From the NCBI GenBank assembly GCA_023433305.1, contig JAEZCZ010000119.1, positions 1 through 7,018 on the forward strand: 7,018 nucleotides of DNA, in the 5' to 3' direction. The stretch is from Pseudomonadota bacterium (lineage in GTDB: Bacteria > Pseudomonadota > Alphaproteobacteria > Sphingomonadales > Sphingomonadaceae). A model generated the notes under the pieces. It was not told the DNA's origin. It saw only the letters and a list, made by a program, of their open reading frames with translations, and did no database searches. Within the stretch, counting starts at the first letter, position 1. Each line of letters opens with the position of its first letter. The position numbers and the translations under genes were made by a program. Positions 1 to 5,585 of the stretch are shown one piece after another.

Positions 1-115
1 GATGCAGGTTCTCCTCGTCGACCCACCGCGCCCCTTCGATGCCCTCCATCGCATCGACTAGCGCGTCGCGCACCGGCTCGGGCGGACGGATGGCGATGAA
101 CAGGCGGTGCGGCAT
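1..115 (-). CDS. thpR: RNA 2',3'-cyclic phosphodiesterase (2'-5' RNA ligase family), 5' end only
   Basis: Only the first 38 codons are present; the gene continues past the left edge. The peptide begins MPHRLFIAIRPPEPVRDAL and ends with GARWVDEENLH. This matches the usual N-terminus of the ThpR/LigT two-histidine phosphodiesterase family: a first beta strand reading RLFxAI, then 'VREAL', then 'ARWVxxENLHLTLRFLG'. The last visible codon is the His that should begin the first HxT/S catalytic motif, so the active site lies just outside the window. Family members hydrolyse 2',3'-cyclic phosphate ends of RNA and can ligate 2'-5' in vitro. The ATG at 115 is the natural start for this fold, but no clear Shine-Dalgarno precedes it. 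It lies 88 nt downstream of hsp20 on the same strand, separated by two hairpins, so co-transcription is uncertain. Confidence 0.8.
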   Translation of the reverse strand, partial: MPHRLFIAIRPPEPVRDALVDAMEGIEGARWVDEENLH

Positions 116-132
116 GGCTCGAGCGTAGAAGA

Positions 133-185
133 GCCGGCGCCCTGGGGAAAGCGCCGGCGCTTCCGGAACGCCGGGCGTACCCGGC
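133..185 (-). terminator. Two GC-rich hairpins between hsp20 and thpR, possible terminator
   Basis: Two inverted repeats follow the hsp20 stop codon (204). The nearer one, 170-185, has GCCGGG and CCCGGC arms around a 4-nt loop. The farther one has perfect 8-bp arms, GCCGGCGC (133-140) and GCGCCGGC (151-158), with a 10-nt loop. On the minus strand the second is followed by the mildly U-rich TCTTCTAC. Position fits an intrinsic terminator or 3'-end stabiliser for hsp20. The U-tract is weak, so termination is a suggestion. The span 149-162 is also a perfect palindrome by itself, so other folds are possible. Confidence 0.35.
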
Positions 186-203
186 TGCGCTCGCTATCGT
201 GCG

Positions 204-797
204 TCAGCTTTGCTGGCCGTCGTTCTTGCTCTGCTGGCTCCAGCGGTCGGGCTCCTCGGCCGCTTGCTGCATCGAGCCTTGCTCGCGATCGTTCTGGGCT
301 TCGATCGTGCGCGGCTGGCTGCCACCGCCGAGCGGAATCCGCCGGCCGCGGGCCTTCTCGGCCTTGGGCAGCGTGATGGTCAGCACGCCGTCCTTGAAGT
401 CGGCCGAGCAGGCCTCCTCGTCGATGTTCGAGGGGAGGGTGAGCCGCCGCTCGAAGGTGCCGTAACTGCGCTCGGAATAGCCGCGTTCCTGGTCTTCGCG
501 GCTGCTCTTCTTCTCGCCGCGCAGCGTCAGCACGCCGTCCTCGACGGTGAGATCGATGTCCTCCTCGCGCACACCGGGCAGCTCGGCGGTGATCTCGAGC
601 CGGTCGTCGGTCTGGTGAATTTCCATCGCGGGCGTGTTCATTCCGGCCCGGGCATAGATGCCGCTGTCGCCGTCCTGATCGAACAGGTCGTCGAACAGCC
701 GGTTCATCTGACGATGCAGGTCGAACAGACCGCCGCCGCTCGGCCCGCCGGTCGCGAGGGAGCCGCGGCGCCGTGGGGTGAGATATCCATATGCCAT
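204..797 (-). CDS. Hsp20/alpha-crystallin family small heat shock protein
   Basis: The 197-aa product is an ATP-independent holdase chaperone that binds unfolding proteins in the cytoplasm. A short N-terminal arm (about 1-55) contains the typical LFDLHRQMNRLFDDLF helix. The alpha-crystallin domain spans about residues 56-148 and carries the hallmarks ITAELPGV (69-76), DLTVEDGVLTLRGEK (82-96) and FKDGVLTITLPK (134-145). After it comes RRIPL (152-156), a form of the I-x-I/L motif used in oligomer assembly. A further ~40-residue tail rich in Gln, Glu, Asp and Ser is longer than in most bacterial members (about 140-170 aa). The ATG at 797 is supported by AGGAGG at 811-806, 8 nt upstream. An EcfG-type stress promoter and a structured leader precede it. 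I do not assign a symbol because sphingomonads often carry several hsp20 paralogues. Confidence 0.93.
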   Translation of the reverse strand: MAYGYLTPRRRGSLATGGPSGGGLFDLHRQMNRLFDDLFDQDGDSGIYARAGMNTPAMEIHQTDDRLEITAELPGVREEDIDLTVEDGVLTLRGEKKSSREDQERGYSERSYGTFERRLTLPSNIDEEACSADFKDGVLTITLPKAEKARGRRIPLGGGSQPRTIEAQNDREQGSMQQAAEEPDRWSQQSKNDGQQS

Positions 798-895
798 TGT
801 AAGCGCCTCCTTGCGTTTGATTCGTGGGAGGACGTGGCCGGTCGCGATGCTTGGGACGGGGAGGGATACGCGCCGCGACCGGTCCGCGTCCCATG
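798..895 (-). promoter_or_regulatory. Structured 5' leader of hsp20, candidate RNA thermometer or stabiliser
   Basis: If transcription begins a few bases after the EcfG -10 element, the leader is about 97 nt. Nearly all of its 5' half folds into one hairpin. The inner arms are a perfect 9-bp inverted repeat, CCGGTCGCG at 838-846 against CGCGACCGG at 874-882. They extend outward through GG/CC and GGACG (830-834)/CGTCC (887-891), with one bulge and one mismatch, for 16 Watson-Crick pairs in all. The minus-strand sequence CCTCC at 831-827 is also complementary to the GGAGG core of the Shine-Dalgarno (810-806), giving a 5-bp helix with a 16-nt loop that would hide the ribosome site. That short helix competes with the outer part of the long stem. 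Leader thermometers are known for small heat shock genes (ROSE and others), but I see no exact match to a named class. Confidence 0.4.
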
Positions 896-901
896 CCCGT
901 T

Positions 902-926
902 AACGACGATGCGGGGTCGGGGTTCC
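902..926 (-). promoter_or_regulatory. EcfG-type general stress promoter of hsp20 (GGAAC-N16-CGTT)
   Basis: Read on the minus strand, GGAAC (926-922) is followed by 16 nt and then CGTT (905-902). This is an exact match in sequence and spacing to the GGAAC-N16/17-CGTT consensus of the alphaproteobacterial general stress response sigma factor EcfG. It points at hsp20, whose ATG is about 105 nt downstream of the -10 element. It predicts that hsp20 belongs to the PhyR-NepR-EcfG regulon. No clear RpoH (heat shock sigma) promoter was seen in the same stretch. Confidence 0.7.
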
Positions 927-1013
927 GGGCCCGGCCACCGCTCGTCGGTTGCGCGCCGCGCGCTGCCGTGGAAGAGGGGGGTGGCGCGGCGGCTGCCAGG
1001 AAAGGGATCGCCC

Positions 1014-1481
1014 TTGGACGACTTCATCATTGCCCGCGCCCTGCACGTTCTGGCGGTGCTGATGTGGATCGGCGGGGTGGCGTTCGTCACGCTCGTGCTG
1101 ATCCCGTCGATCCGCCGGTCCCGCTCGCCCGAAGAGCGGCTCGCCACGTTCCACACCTTCGAAGGCCGCTTCGCGCCGCAAGCCGCGTTCTGGGTCCTGC
1201 TCGCGGGCGCGAGCGGATTCTGGATGACGCACCGCGCCGACCTGTGGAGCCGGTTCGCGGACCTCGAATACTGGTGGATGCACGCGATGGTTGCGATCTG
1301 GCTGCTGTTCGCGGCGATGCTGTTCGTGATCGAGCCGCTGTTCCTTCACAAGCGGATGGCGGCCTCGCCCGATCCGGCGCGCGATTTCGCGCGGATGGAA
1401 CGGATGCACCGCGTGCTGCTGGCGCTTTCGCTGATCACCGTGCTCGGCGCCGTGGCCGGCAGCCACGGCTGGGCATTCTGA
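1014..1481 (+). CDS. CopD-like small integral membrane protein
   Basis: The 155-aa product has four predicted membrane helices, at about residues 6-31, 54-71, 89-111 and 132-150. The first helix, with ALHVLAVLMWIGGVAF (9-24), has the His and WxGG pattern of the CopD/copper-resistance-D membrane domain and related families. Other histidines lie at or near helix ends (47, 73, 90, 112, 132, 151) and could bind haem or copper, but this is inferred. The frame is open far upstream, yet the TTG at 1014 is the best start: AGGAAAGGG ends 7 nt before it and the protein then begins MDDFIIARALHVL, directly leading into helix 1. Its stop codon lies 4 nt from the convergent sirB2 stop. Placement beside norB and sirB2 suggests a role linked to NO respiration or metal handling. 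The exact function is unknown and it may be annotated simply as a hypothetical membrane protein. Confidence 0.8.
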   Translation: MDDFIIARALHVLAVLMWIGGVAFVTLVLIPSIRRSRSPEERLATFHTFEGRFAPQAAFWVLLAGASGFWMTHRADLWSRFADLEYWWMHAMVAIWLLFAAMLFVIEPLFLHKRMAASPDPARDFARMERMHRVLLALSLITVLGAVAGSHGWAF

Positions 1482-1485
1482 GCCG

Positions 1486-1875
1486 TCAGGCCAGGAACCC
1501 GAGCGGGTGGTGTGCCCGCGCGATCGTATAGATGAACGCGAACGTCGCCGCCGCCGCGCCGAACGAGATGAGCCGGTTTCGGCGCGTCTTCGCGCGCAAC
1601 GCGTAATAGCCCAGCAGCACGTAGACCACGATCAGCAGCACCTTCACGGTCAGCCAGCTGTCCTGCACGGGGTCCAGCCCGGTGATCGTCATCAGCATCA
1701 GCGCCGCGGTCAGCAGCACGGTGTCGATCGACCAGGAGAGGTAGCGCAGCCAACCGGACAGCGGCCAGCGCGCTCCCAGCAGGTTGAACGCCAACGCCCG
1801 CAGGAACAGCAGGGCGCCGCTTAGCAGCGCCGTGCCGATGTGGACGTGGCGTATCTCGAGGTAGAAGGGCTCCAC
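1486..1875 (-). CDS. SirB2 family membrane protein
   Basis: The 129-aa product is almost entirely membrane-embedded, with four helices at about 10-33, 48-66, 74-93 and 103-120. It fits the SirB2 family (Pfam name from Salmonella 'invasion gene expression up-regulator'). The signature features are RHVHIGTALLSGALLFLRA (9-27), SIDTVLLTAALML (49-61), the SWLTVKVLLIVVYVLLGYYALR stretch (from 73), and a closing ARAHHPL (119-125). The His residues at 10, 12, 122 and 123 sit at helix ends and are possible haem or metal ligands, which is inferred. The start is a GTG at 1875, 7 nt after the norB stop, without a strong Shine-Dalgarno, which suggests translation coupled to norB and a shared transcript. 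Despite the family name there is no reason to expect an invasion role here; its context suggests support of the NO reductase. Confidence 0.85.
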   Translation of the reverse strand: MEPFYLEIRHVHIGTALLSGALLFLRALAFNLLGARWPLSGWLRYLSWSIDTVLLTAALMLMTITGLDPVQDSWLTVKVLLIVVYVLLGYYALRAKTRRNRLISFGAAAATFAFIYTIARAHHPLGFLA

Positions 1876-1882
1876 GCGAAGC

Positions 1883-4174
1883 TCAGTCGGCCCGAGCTTC
1901 GCGCGTTGCTTCCGCCTCCTCCGAAGCCGTCGGGATTTCCTCGGGCTCGCGCCGGGGCCGCAGCCACAGGCTGGCGATGAACCAGGTGAGCACCAGCGAT
2001 CCGACCGCGAAGATCGTGTCGCCGGGCACCCGCATCCACACCAGCAGGTCGACGATCGGCCGCTGCATGAACTCGGCGGAGCGCGCGTACCAGTAACCCT
2101 GGTCGATCGCCGCGATGAGCTGCAGCGTTCCGAGCGGCAACAGGGTCAGAGCCGCCATCAGCGCGAGGCCGATGTTGAAGCACCAGAACGCGATCTTGAG
2201 CGTCGTCTCGTCCCACCTCAGGTCGGGCTTCATGCCGCGCAGGCAGAACAGCACCAGCCCGATGCCGAGCATGCCATAGACGCCGAACAGCGCGGTGTGT
2301 CCGTGCAGCGGGGTCAGGTTCAGGCCCTGCATGAAGTACAGCGAGAGCGGCGGGTTGATGAGGAACCCGAACAGGCCGGCGCCGACCAGGTTCCAGAAGC
2401 TCACCGCCAGGAAGAACATCACCGGCCACTTGTAACGCCGCATCCACGGCGTGGCGCTCGACAGCTTCCAGTGCTCGTAGGCCTCGAACCCGATGTAGGC
2501 GAGCGGAACGACTTCGAGCGCCGAGAAGCTGGCGCCCAGCGCCATCACCGCCATCGACGTACCCGAGAAGTACAGGTGGTGCAGCGTGCCGAGCACACCG
2601 CCGGCCATGAAGATGATCGTCGCGAACAGCACGGCGACCGTCGCCAGCTTGATCGGGATCAGGCCCAGGCGGGTGAACAGGAAGGCGATCACCGCCGTCG
2701 CGAAGACCTCGAAGAAGCCTTCCACCCACAGGTGGACCAGCCACCAGCGCCAGTACTCGATCATCGAAAGCGAGGTGTGCTCGTTCCACAGCAGCGCCGC
2801 GCCGAAGAACAGGCCGATCGCCACCGCCGAGAGGAAGAACAGCATCGTGATGTGCTTGGCTTCGGAGTTCTCGCGCAGCGCGGGCATCAACGCGCGCCCG
2901 ACGAGGAACAGCCAGATCATCAGCCCGATGAACAGGAACCACTGCCAGAAGCGGCCCATGTCGGCATATTCCCAGCCCTGGTGGCCGAACCAGAAGTTGT
3001 TCTCCAGGCCGAGCGTCTGCATGACCGCGAGCCACTGGCCGGCGAACGAGCCGACCACGATGATCAGCAGGCAGACCCACAGCACGTTGACCAGCAGGCT
3101 CTGGAACGGCGGTTCGTAGCCCGAGATGGCGGGCGCGATGTAAAGCCCGGTGCCCAGCCACGCGACCGCGATCCACAGCACCGCGAGCTGCGTGTGCCAC
3201 GTTCGGGTGATCGAGTAGGGCAGGATTTCGGCGGCTTCGTAGCCGTACACGAGTTGGCCTTCGACCTGGTAGTGCGCGGTCATCGCGCCGAGCAGGATCT
3301 GCACCAGGAACAATGCCAGAAGCACCCAGAAATACTTGGCGGTCGCCTTCATCGACGGGGTGATCACCACCTTGCGCAGCGGATCGCTGGCGGGGAGGTT
3401 GTGCTCCCGCTCCCTGCGGCCGTGCGTGACGGCATGGTGCCAGCCGAGCAGGCCGATGCCCGCTAGCAGGAAGGTGACGCTGAACGCCGACCAGATGAAC
3501 ATGCTGGCGTGCGGGCGGTTGCCGACCAGCGGCTCGCTCGGCCAGTTGTTGGTGTAGGTGATGTCCGCGCCCGGCCGCTCGGCCGCCGCGGCCCAGGCGG
3601 TCCACCAGAAGAAGGCCGACATCGCTTCGCGGTGCTCGGGATTGGGCACCGTGTCGTTCTTCATCGCGTAGTTTTCGCGCAGGACCGCGGTTTCGGGGTC
3701 GTTGCCGAACAGGCTTTCGTAGTGACCGGAGACCTCGGCGATCGCGGCGGCGCGCTCGTCGCTGATCGTGATCGTGTCCGTCGCTTCGTCGTAGGTGTTC
3801 GTGCGCATCTCGCGCTCGAGGCGTTGCCGCAACGCCGATTGCTCTTCTTCGGGCAGCGCGTCGGAACGCCCGCCCGCCCAGCCGTTCATCAGCGCGACCG
3901 ACTCGCGGTGGAGCCAGTCGGCCGACCAGTCAGGCGCGACGTAGCCGCCATGGCCCCAGATGGAGCCGAGCTGCATCCCGCCCATCGATTGCCAGACCTG
4001 CCGACCGCGCTGGATGTCCGCGCGGGTGTAAACCGTCTCGCCGCTCTCCGTGACGACCCGCTCGGGGACAGGCGGATCCTTGAGGCTGATGTCGTAACCG
4101 ACCCACAGGAGGACGCCGAACGAAGCGAGAAGAAGCGCGATAAGCGCCGTCCAGAGCTTGCGAGTGCTTGTCAT
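1883..4174 (-). CDS. norB: Quinol-dependent nitric oxide reductase, single-subunit (qNOR)
   Basis: The 763-aa protein reduces two NO to N2O and water in the inner membrane, taking electrons from quinol. Helix 1 (about 7-27) anchors a periplasmic domain (about 30-220). That domain has the qNOR pattern YTRADIQRGRQVWQSMGG but no CxxCH haem-c site, so it is the norZ-type, not the NorB of a NorCB complex. The haem-copper-oxidase-like core follows with about 12-13 helices. Expected ligands are all visible: His327 (WHTQLAVLW) and His626 for the low-spin haem b, His624 (LHGHTALFG) for haem b3, and His481, His532 and His533 plus Glu485 for the non-haem iron. The length is normal for qNOR (about 750-760 aa). 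I chose ATG 4174 because the protein then starts MTSTRKLW just before helix 1 and AGGAG lies 12 nt upstream. A longer reading to 4315 would run through the regulatory region. It is followed by sirB2 and diverges from nnrS. Confidence 0.95.
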   Translation of the reverse strand: MTSTRKLWTALIALLLASFGVLLWVGYDISLKDPPVPERVVTESGETVYTRADIQRGRQVWQSMGGMQLGSIWGHGGYVAPDWSADWLHRESVALMNGWAGGRSDALPEEEQSALRQRLEREMRTNTYDEATDTITISDERAAAIAEVSGHYESLFGNDPETAVLRENYAMKNDTVPNPEHREAMSAFFWWTAWAAAAERPGADITYTNNWPSEPLVGNRPHASMFIWSAFSVTFLLAGIGLLGWHHAVTHGRREREHNLPASDPLRKVVITPSMKATAKYFWVLLALFLVQILLGAMTAHYQVEGQLVYGYEAAEILPYSITRTWHTQLAVLWIAVAWLGTGLYIAPAISGYEPPFQSLLVNVLWVCLLIIVVGSFAGQWLAVMQTLGLENNFWFGHQGWEYADMGRFWQWFLFIGLMIWLFLVGRALMPALRENSEAKHITMLFFLSAVAIGLFFGAALLWNEHTSLSMIEYWRWWLVHLWVEGFFEVFATAVIAFLFTRLGLIPIKLATVAVLFATIIFMAGGVLGTLHHLYFSGTSMAVMALGASFSALEVVPLAYIGFEAYEHWKLSSATPWMRRYKWPVMFFLAVSFWNLVGAGLFGFLINPPLSLYFMQGLNLTPLHGHTALFGVYGMLGIGLVLFCLRGMKPDLRWDETTLKIAFWCFNIGLALMAALTLLPLGTLQLIAAIDQGYWYARSAEFMQRPIVDLLVWMRVPGDTIFAVGSLVLTWFIASLWLRPRREPEEIPTASEEAEATREARAD

Positions 4175-4237
4175 GAGGGAGAGTGGCTCCTGCCGGAATG
4201 CGGGACAATCGGTTAATCTACATGAACTACTGAGGTT

Positions 4238-4255
4238 CCATGGGAGAGCCCATGG
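4238..4255. repeat. Perfect 7-bp inverted repeat in the norB/nnrS control region
   Basis: CCATGGG (4238-4244) and CCCATGG (4249-4255) flank the 4-nt AGAG, and each arm contains the palindrome CCATGG. GAG (4232-4234) and CTC (4256-4258) add weak outer symmetry. If the Fnr-type box nearby acts at -41.5 for norB, this repeat would cover the norB transcription start, a place suited to a repressor operator or a leader hairpin. No known operator consensus was recognised. Confidence 0.45.
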
Positions 4256-4276
4256 CTCATACGTTGCGACAGTTCT

Positions 4277-4290
4277 CTGATGCATGTCAA
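4277..4290. promoter_or_regulatory. Crp/Fnr-family (Fnr, NnrR/Dnr type) binding site
   Basis: CTGAT-GCAT-GTCAA fits the 14-bp Fnr-family pattern TTGAT-N4-ATCAA at 8 of 10 defined positions, with one change in each half. It lies between the divergent norB and nnrS genes, about 61 nt upstream of the nnrS ATG and about 109 nt upstream of the norB ATG. Fnr, NnrR and Dnr proteins use such sites to turn on NO reductase and nnrS genes in low oxygen or NO. It could serve either gene or both. The -10 elements on both sides are not clear, so the served promoter and the exact regulator remain open. Confidence 0.55.
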
Positions 4291-4344
4291 AGGACTTCAT
4301 CACCGGAACTTCCATCGCGGTGGTTCGTCAGGAAGGAACAGGAC

Positions 4345-5583
4345 ATGGCGGAAGGCGGAACCTCCACAACCACGCGCGGCGAAGAAATGCTGGCGCTGCG
4401 CAAGGCGCGCATGGCGGCGGCGCCGCCGTTCCTGCGCGGGGGTTTTCGCCCGTTTTTCTTCGGCGGTCCGCTTTGGGCGGTGATCGCGCTGGTGCTGTGG
4501 TTGATGGCGTTTCTCGGCGGCCTAGATCTGCCCAGCGCCTTCGACGCGCTTTCGTGGCACCGGCACGAAATGCTGTTCGGCTTCGTCGGCGCGGTGATCG
4601 CGGGCTTCCTGCTCACGGCGATTCCCAACTGGACCGGCCGGCTGCCGATCGCGGGCACGCCGCTGCTCGCCCTGTTCGCGCTGTGGCTGGCGGGCCGTCT
4701 GGCGCTGCTGTTCTCGAGCGCGACCGGGCTGCTGCCGGCGGCCCTGCTCGACGTCGGGTTCTATATCGCCTTCGCGCTGATCGCGGGGCGCGAAGTCATC
4801 GCCGCGAAGAACCGCAACGTGCCGGTGGTGGGCATGGTGCTGCTGTTCGGGGTGGCCAACGCGGTCGACTATGCCGCCGTCTCGGGCCTGATCGCCGACA
4901 GCGAAGCGGGCTTCCGCGCCGGCATCGCGCTGGTCGTGATGATCATCTCGCTGATCGGCGGGCGCATCATTCCCTCGTTCACGCGCAACTGGATGGCGAA
5001 GCAGGGCTGGAAGGAAGGCCTGCCCACGCAGGCCGATCGCTTCGACCAGGCGGCGCTGGTCATAACGGGCCTGGCGCTCGCCGCCTGGGTGCTGCTGCCG
5101 AGCGCCGTCGTCACCGGCGTGGCGCTGCTTCTCGCCGGGGCCTTGCAGCTCGTCCGGCTGGCGCGCTGGCGCGGGTGGCGGACGGTGAAGGATCCGATCG
5201 TCATCGTGCTGCACGTCGGCTTCCTGTGGGTTCCGGTCGGCTTGGCGCTGCTCGGCTGGAGCATCGTCGACTTCGACATTCCGCGCACCGCCGCGGTCCA
5301 TGCCCTGACCGCCGGGGCGATGGCGACGATGATCCTCGCGGTCATGACCCGCGCCACGCTCGGCCATACCGCGCGCGACATCGTGGCCGGGCCGATGACG
5401 GTGGCGGTCTATGTCCTCGTCACGATCGGCGCGCTGCTGCGGGTCGCCTCCGCGCTCAACCTCGTCGACTATCGCATCGGCATGGAGATCGCGGGGACGC
5501 TGTGGGGCGGGGCGCTGGTGCTGTTCCTGATCGCCTACACGCCGATCCTGTTCGGGCCGCGCCTCGGCGAAAAGGCGGGCTAG
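4345..5583 (+). CDS. nnrS: NnrS family protein (haem/copper membrane protein of NO stress)
   Basis: The 412-aa protein has about 12 predicted membrane helices and the family length (about 400 aa). Family motifs appear in order: RGGFRPFFFGGPLWA (31-45), LSWHRHEMLFGF (69-80), GGRIIPSFTRN (205-215), HALTAGAM (319-326) and MTRATLGHT (334-342). The conserved His residues at 72, 74, 319 and 341 are likely metal or haem ligands. NnrS proteins bind haem and copper and protect cells against NO-derived damage to iron; their chemistry is not settled. The ATG at 4345 is preferred over upstream ATGs (for example 4240) because GGAAGGA sits 7 nt before it, the family motif begins about 30 residues in, and the longer forms would translate the Fnr-type box. 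It diverges from norB and is followed after 2 nt by a DUF488 gene, so they are probably one transcript. Confidence 0.93.
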   Translation: MAEGGTSTTTRGEEMLALRKARMAAAPPFLRGGFRPFFFGGPLWAVIALVLWLMAFLGGLDLPSAFDALSWHRHEMLFGFVGAVIAGFLLTAIPNWTGRLPIAGTPLLALFALWLAGRLALLFSSATGLLPAALLDVGFYIAFALIAGREVIAAKNRNVPVVGMVLLFGVANAVDYAAVSGLIADSEAGFRAGIALVVMIISLIGGRIIPSFTRNWMAKQGWKEGLPTQADRFDQAALVITGLALAAWVLLPSAVVTGVALLLAGALQLVRLARWRGWRTVKDPIVIVLHVGFLWVPVGLALLGWSIVDFDIPRTAAVHALTAGAMATMILAVMTRATLGHTARDIVAGPMTVAVYVLVTIGALLRVASALNLVDYRIGMEIAGTLWGGALVLFLIAYTPILFGPRLGEKAG

Positions 5584-5585
5584 CC

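Noticed and set aside
210..1013. Upstream extension of the CopD-like frame across hsp20
   Set aside because: It is antisense to a clear hsp20 gene and has no family similarity; the TTG at 1014 has a good ribosome site.
2297..3466. Plus-strand open frame opposite norB
   Set aside because: Translation is rich in Arg, Glu, Gln and His without any recognisable fold, as expected from the complement of a GC-rich membrane protein gene.
1821..3605. Long open frame (594 codons) antisense-frame neighbour inside norB
   Set aside because: It is on the same strand in another frame of a clear norB; its Arg/Ala/Gly/Pro-rich translation is typical of GC-rich shadow frames.
4278..4302. TGATG ... CATCA symmetry as a possible NsrR operator
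   Set aside because: The spacing between the half sites is 4 bp too long for the NsrR 11-1-11 pattern and the A/T-rich inner bases are missing; the Fnr-type reading is better.
4175..4315. N-terminal extension of norB to an ATG at 4315 (47 extra residues)
   Set aside because: The added residues are unlike any qNOR N-terminus, would cover the Fnr-type box and inverted repeat, and the ATG at 4174 leads straight into the first membrane helix.
4305..4329. GGAAC-N16-CGTC resembling an EcfG promoter before nnrS
   Set aside because: The -10 element has a mismatch and transcription would start within a few bases of the ATG and overlap the ribosome site.
4240..4344. Upstream ATG starts for nnrS
   Set aside because: The ATG at 4240 lies inside the inverted repeat, lacks a better ribosome site, and adds residues without family similarity; ATG 4345 has GGAAGGA at ideal spacing.
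4284..5585. Upstream extension of the DUF488 frame through nnrS
   Set aside because: The frame is open only because of high GC content; the extension is Arg/Gly/Ala-rich, and recognisable DUF488 sequence begins near 5600.
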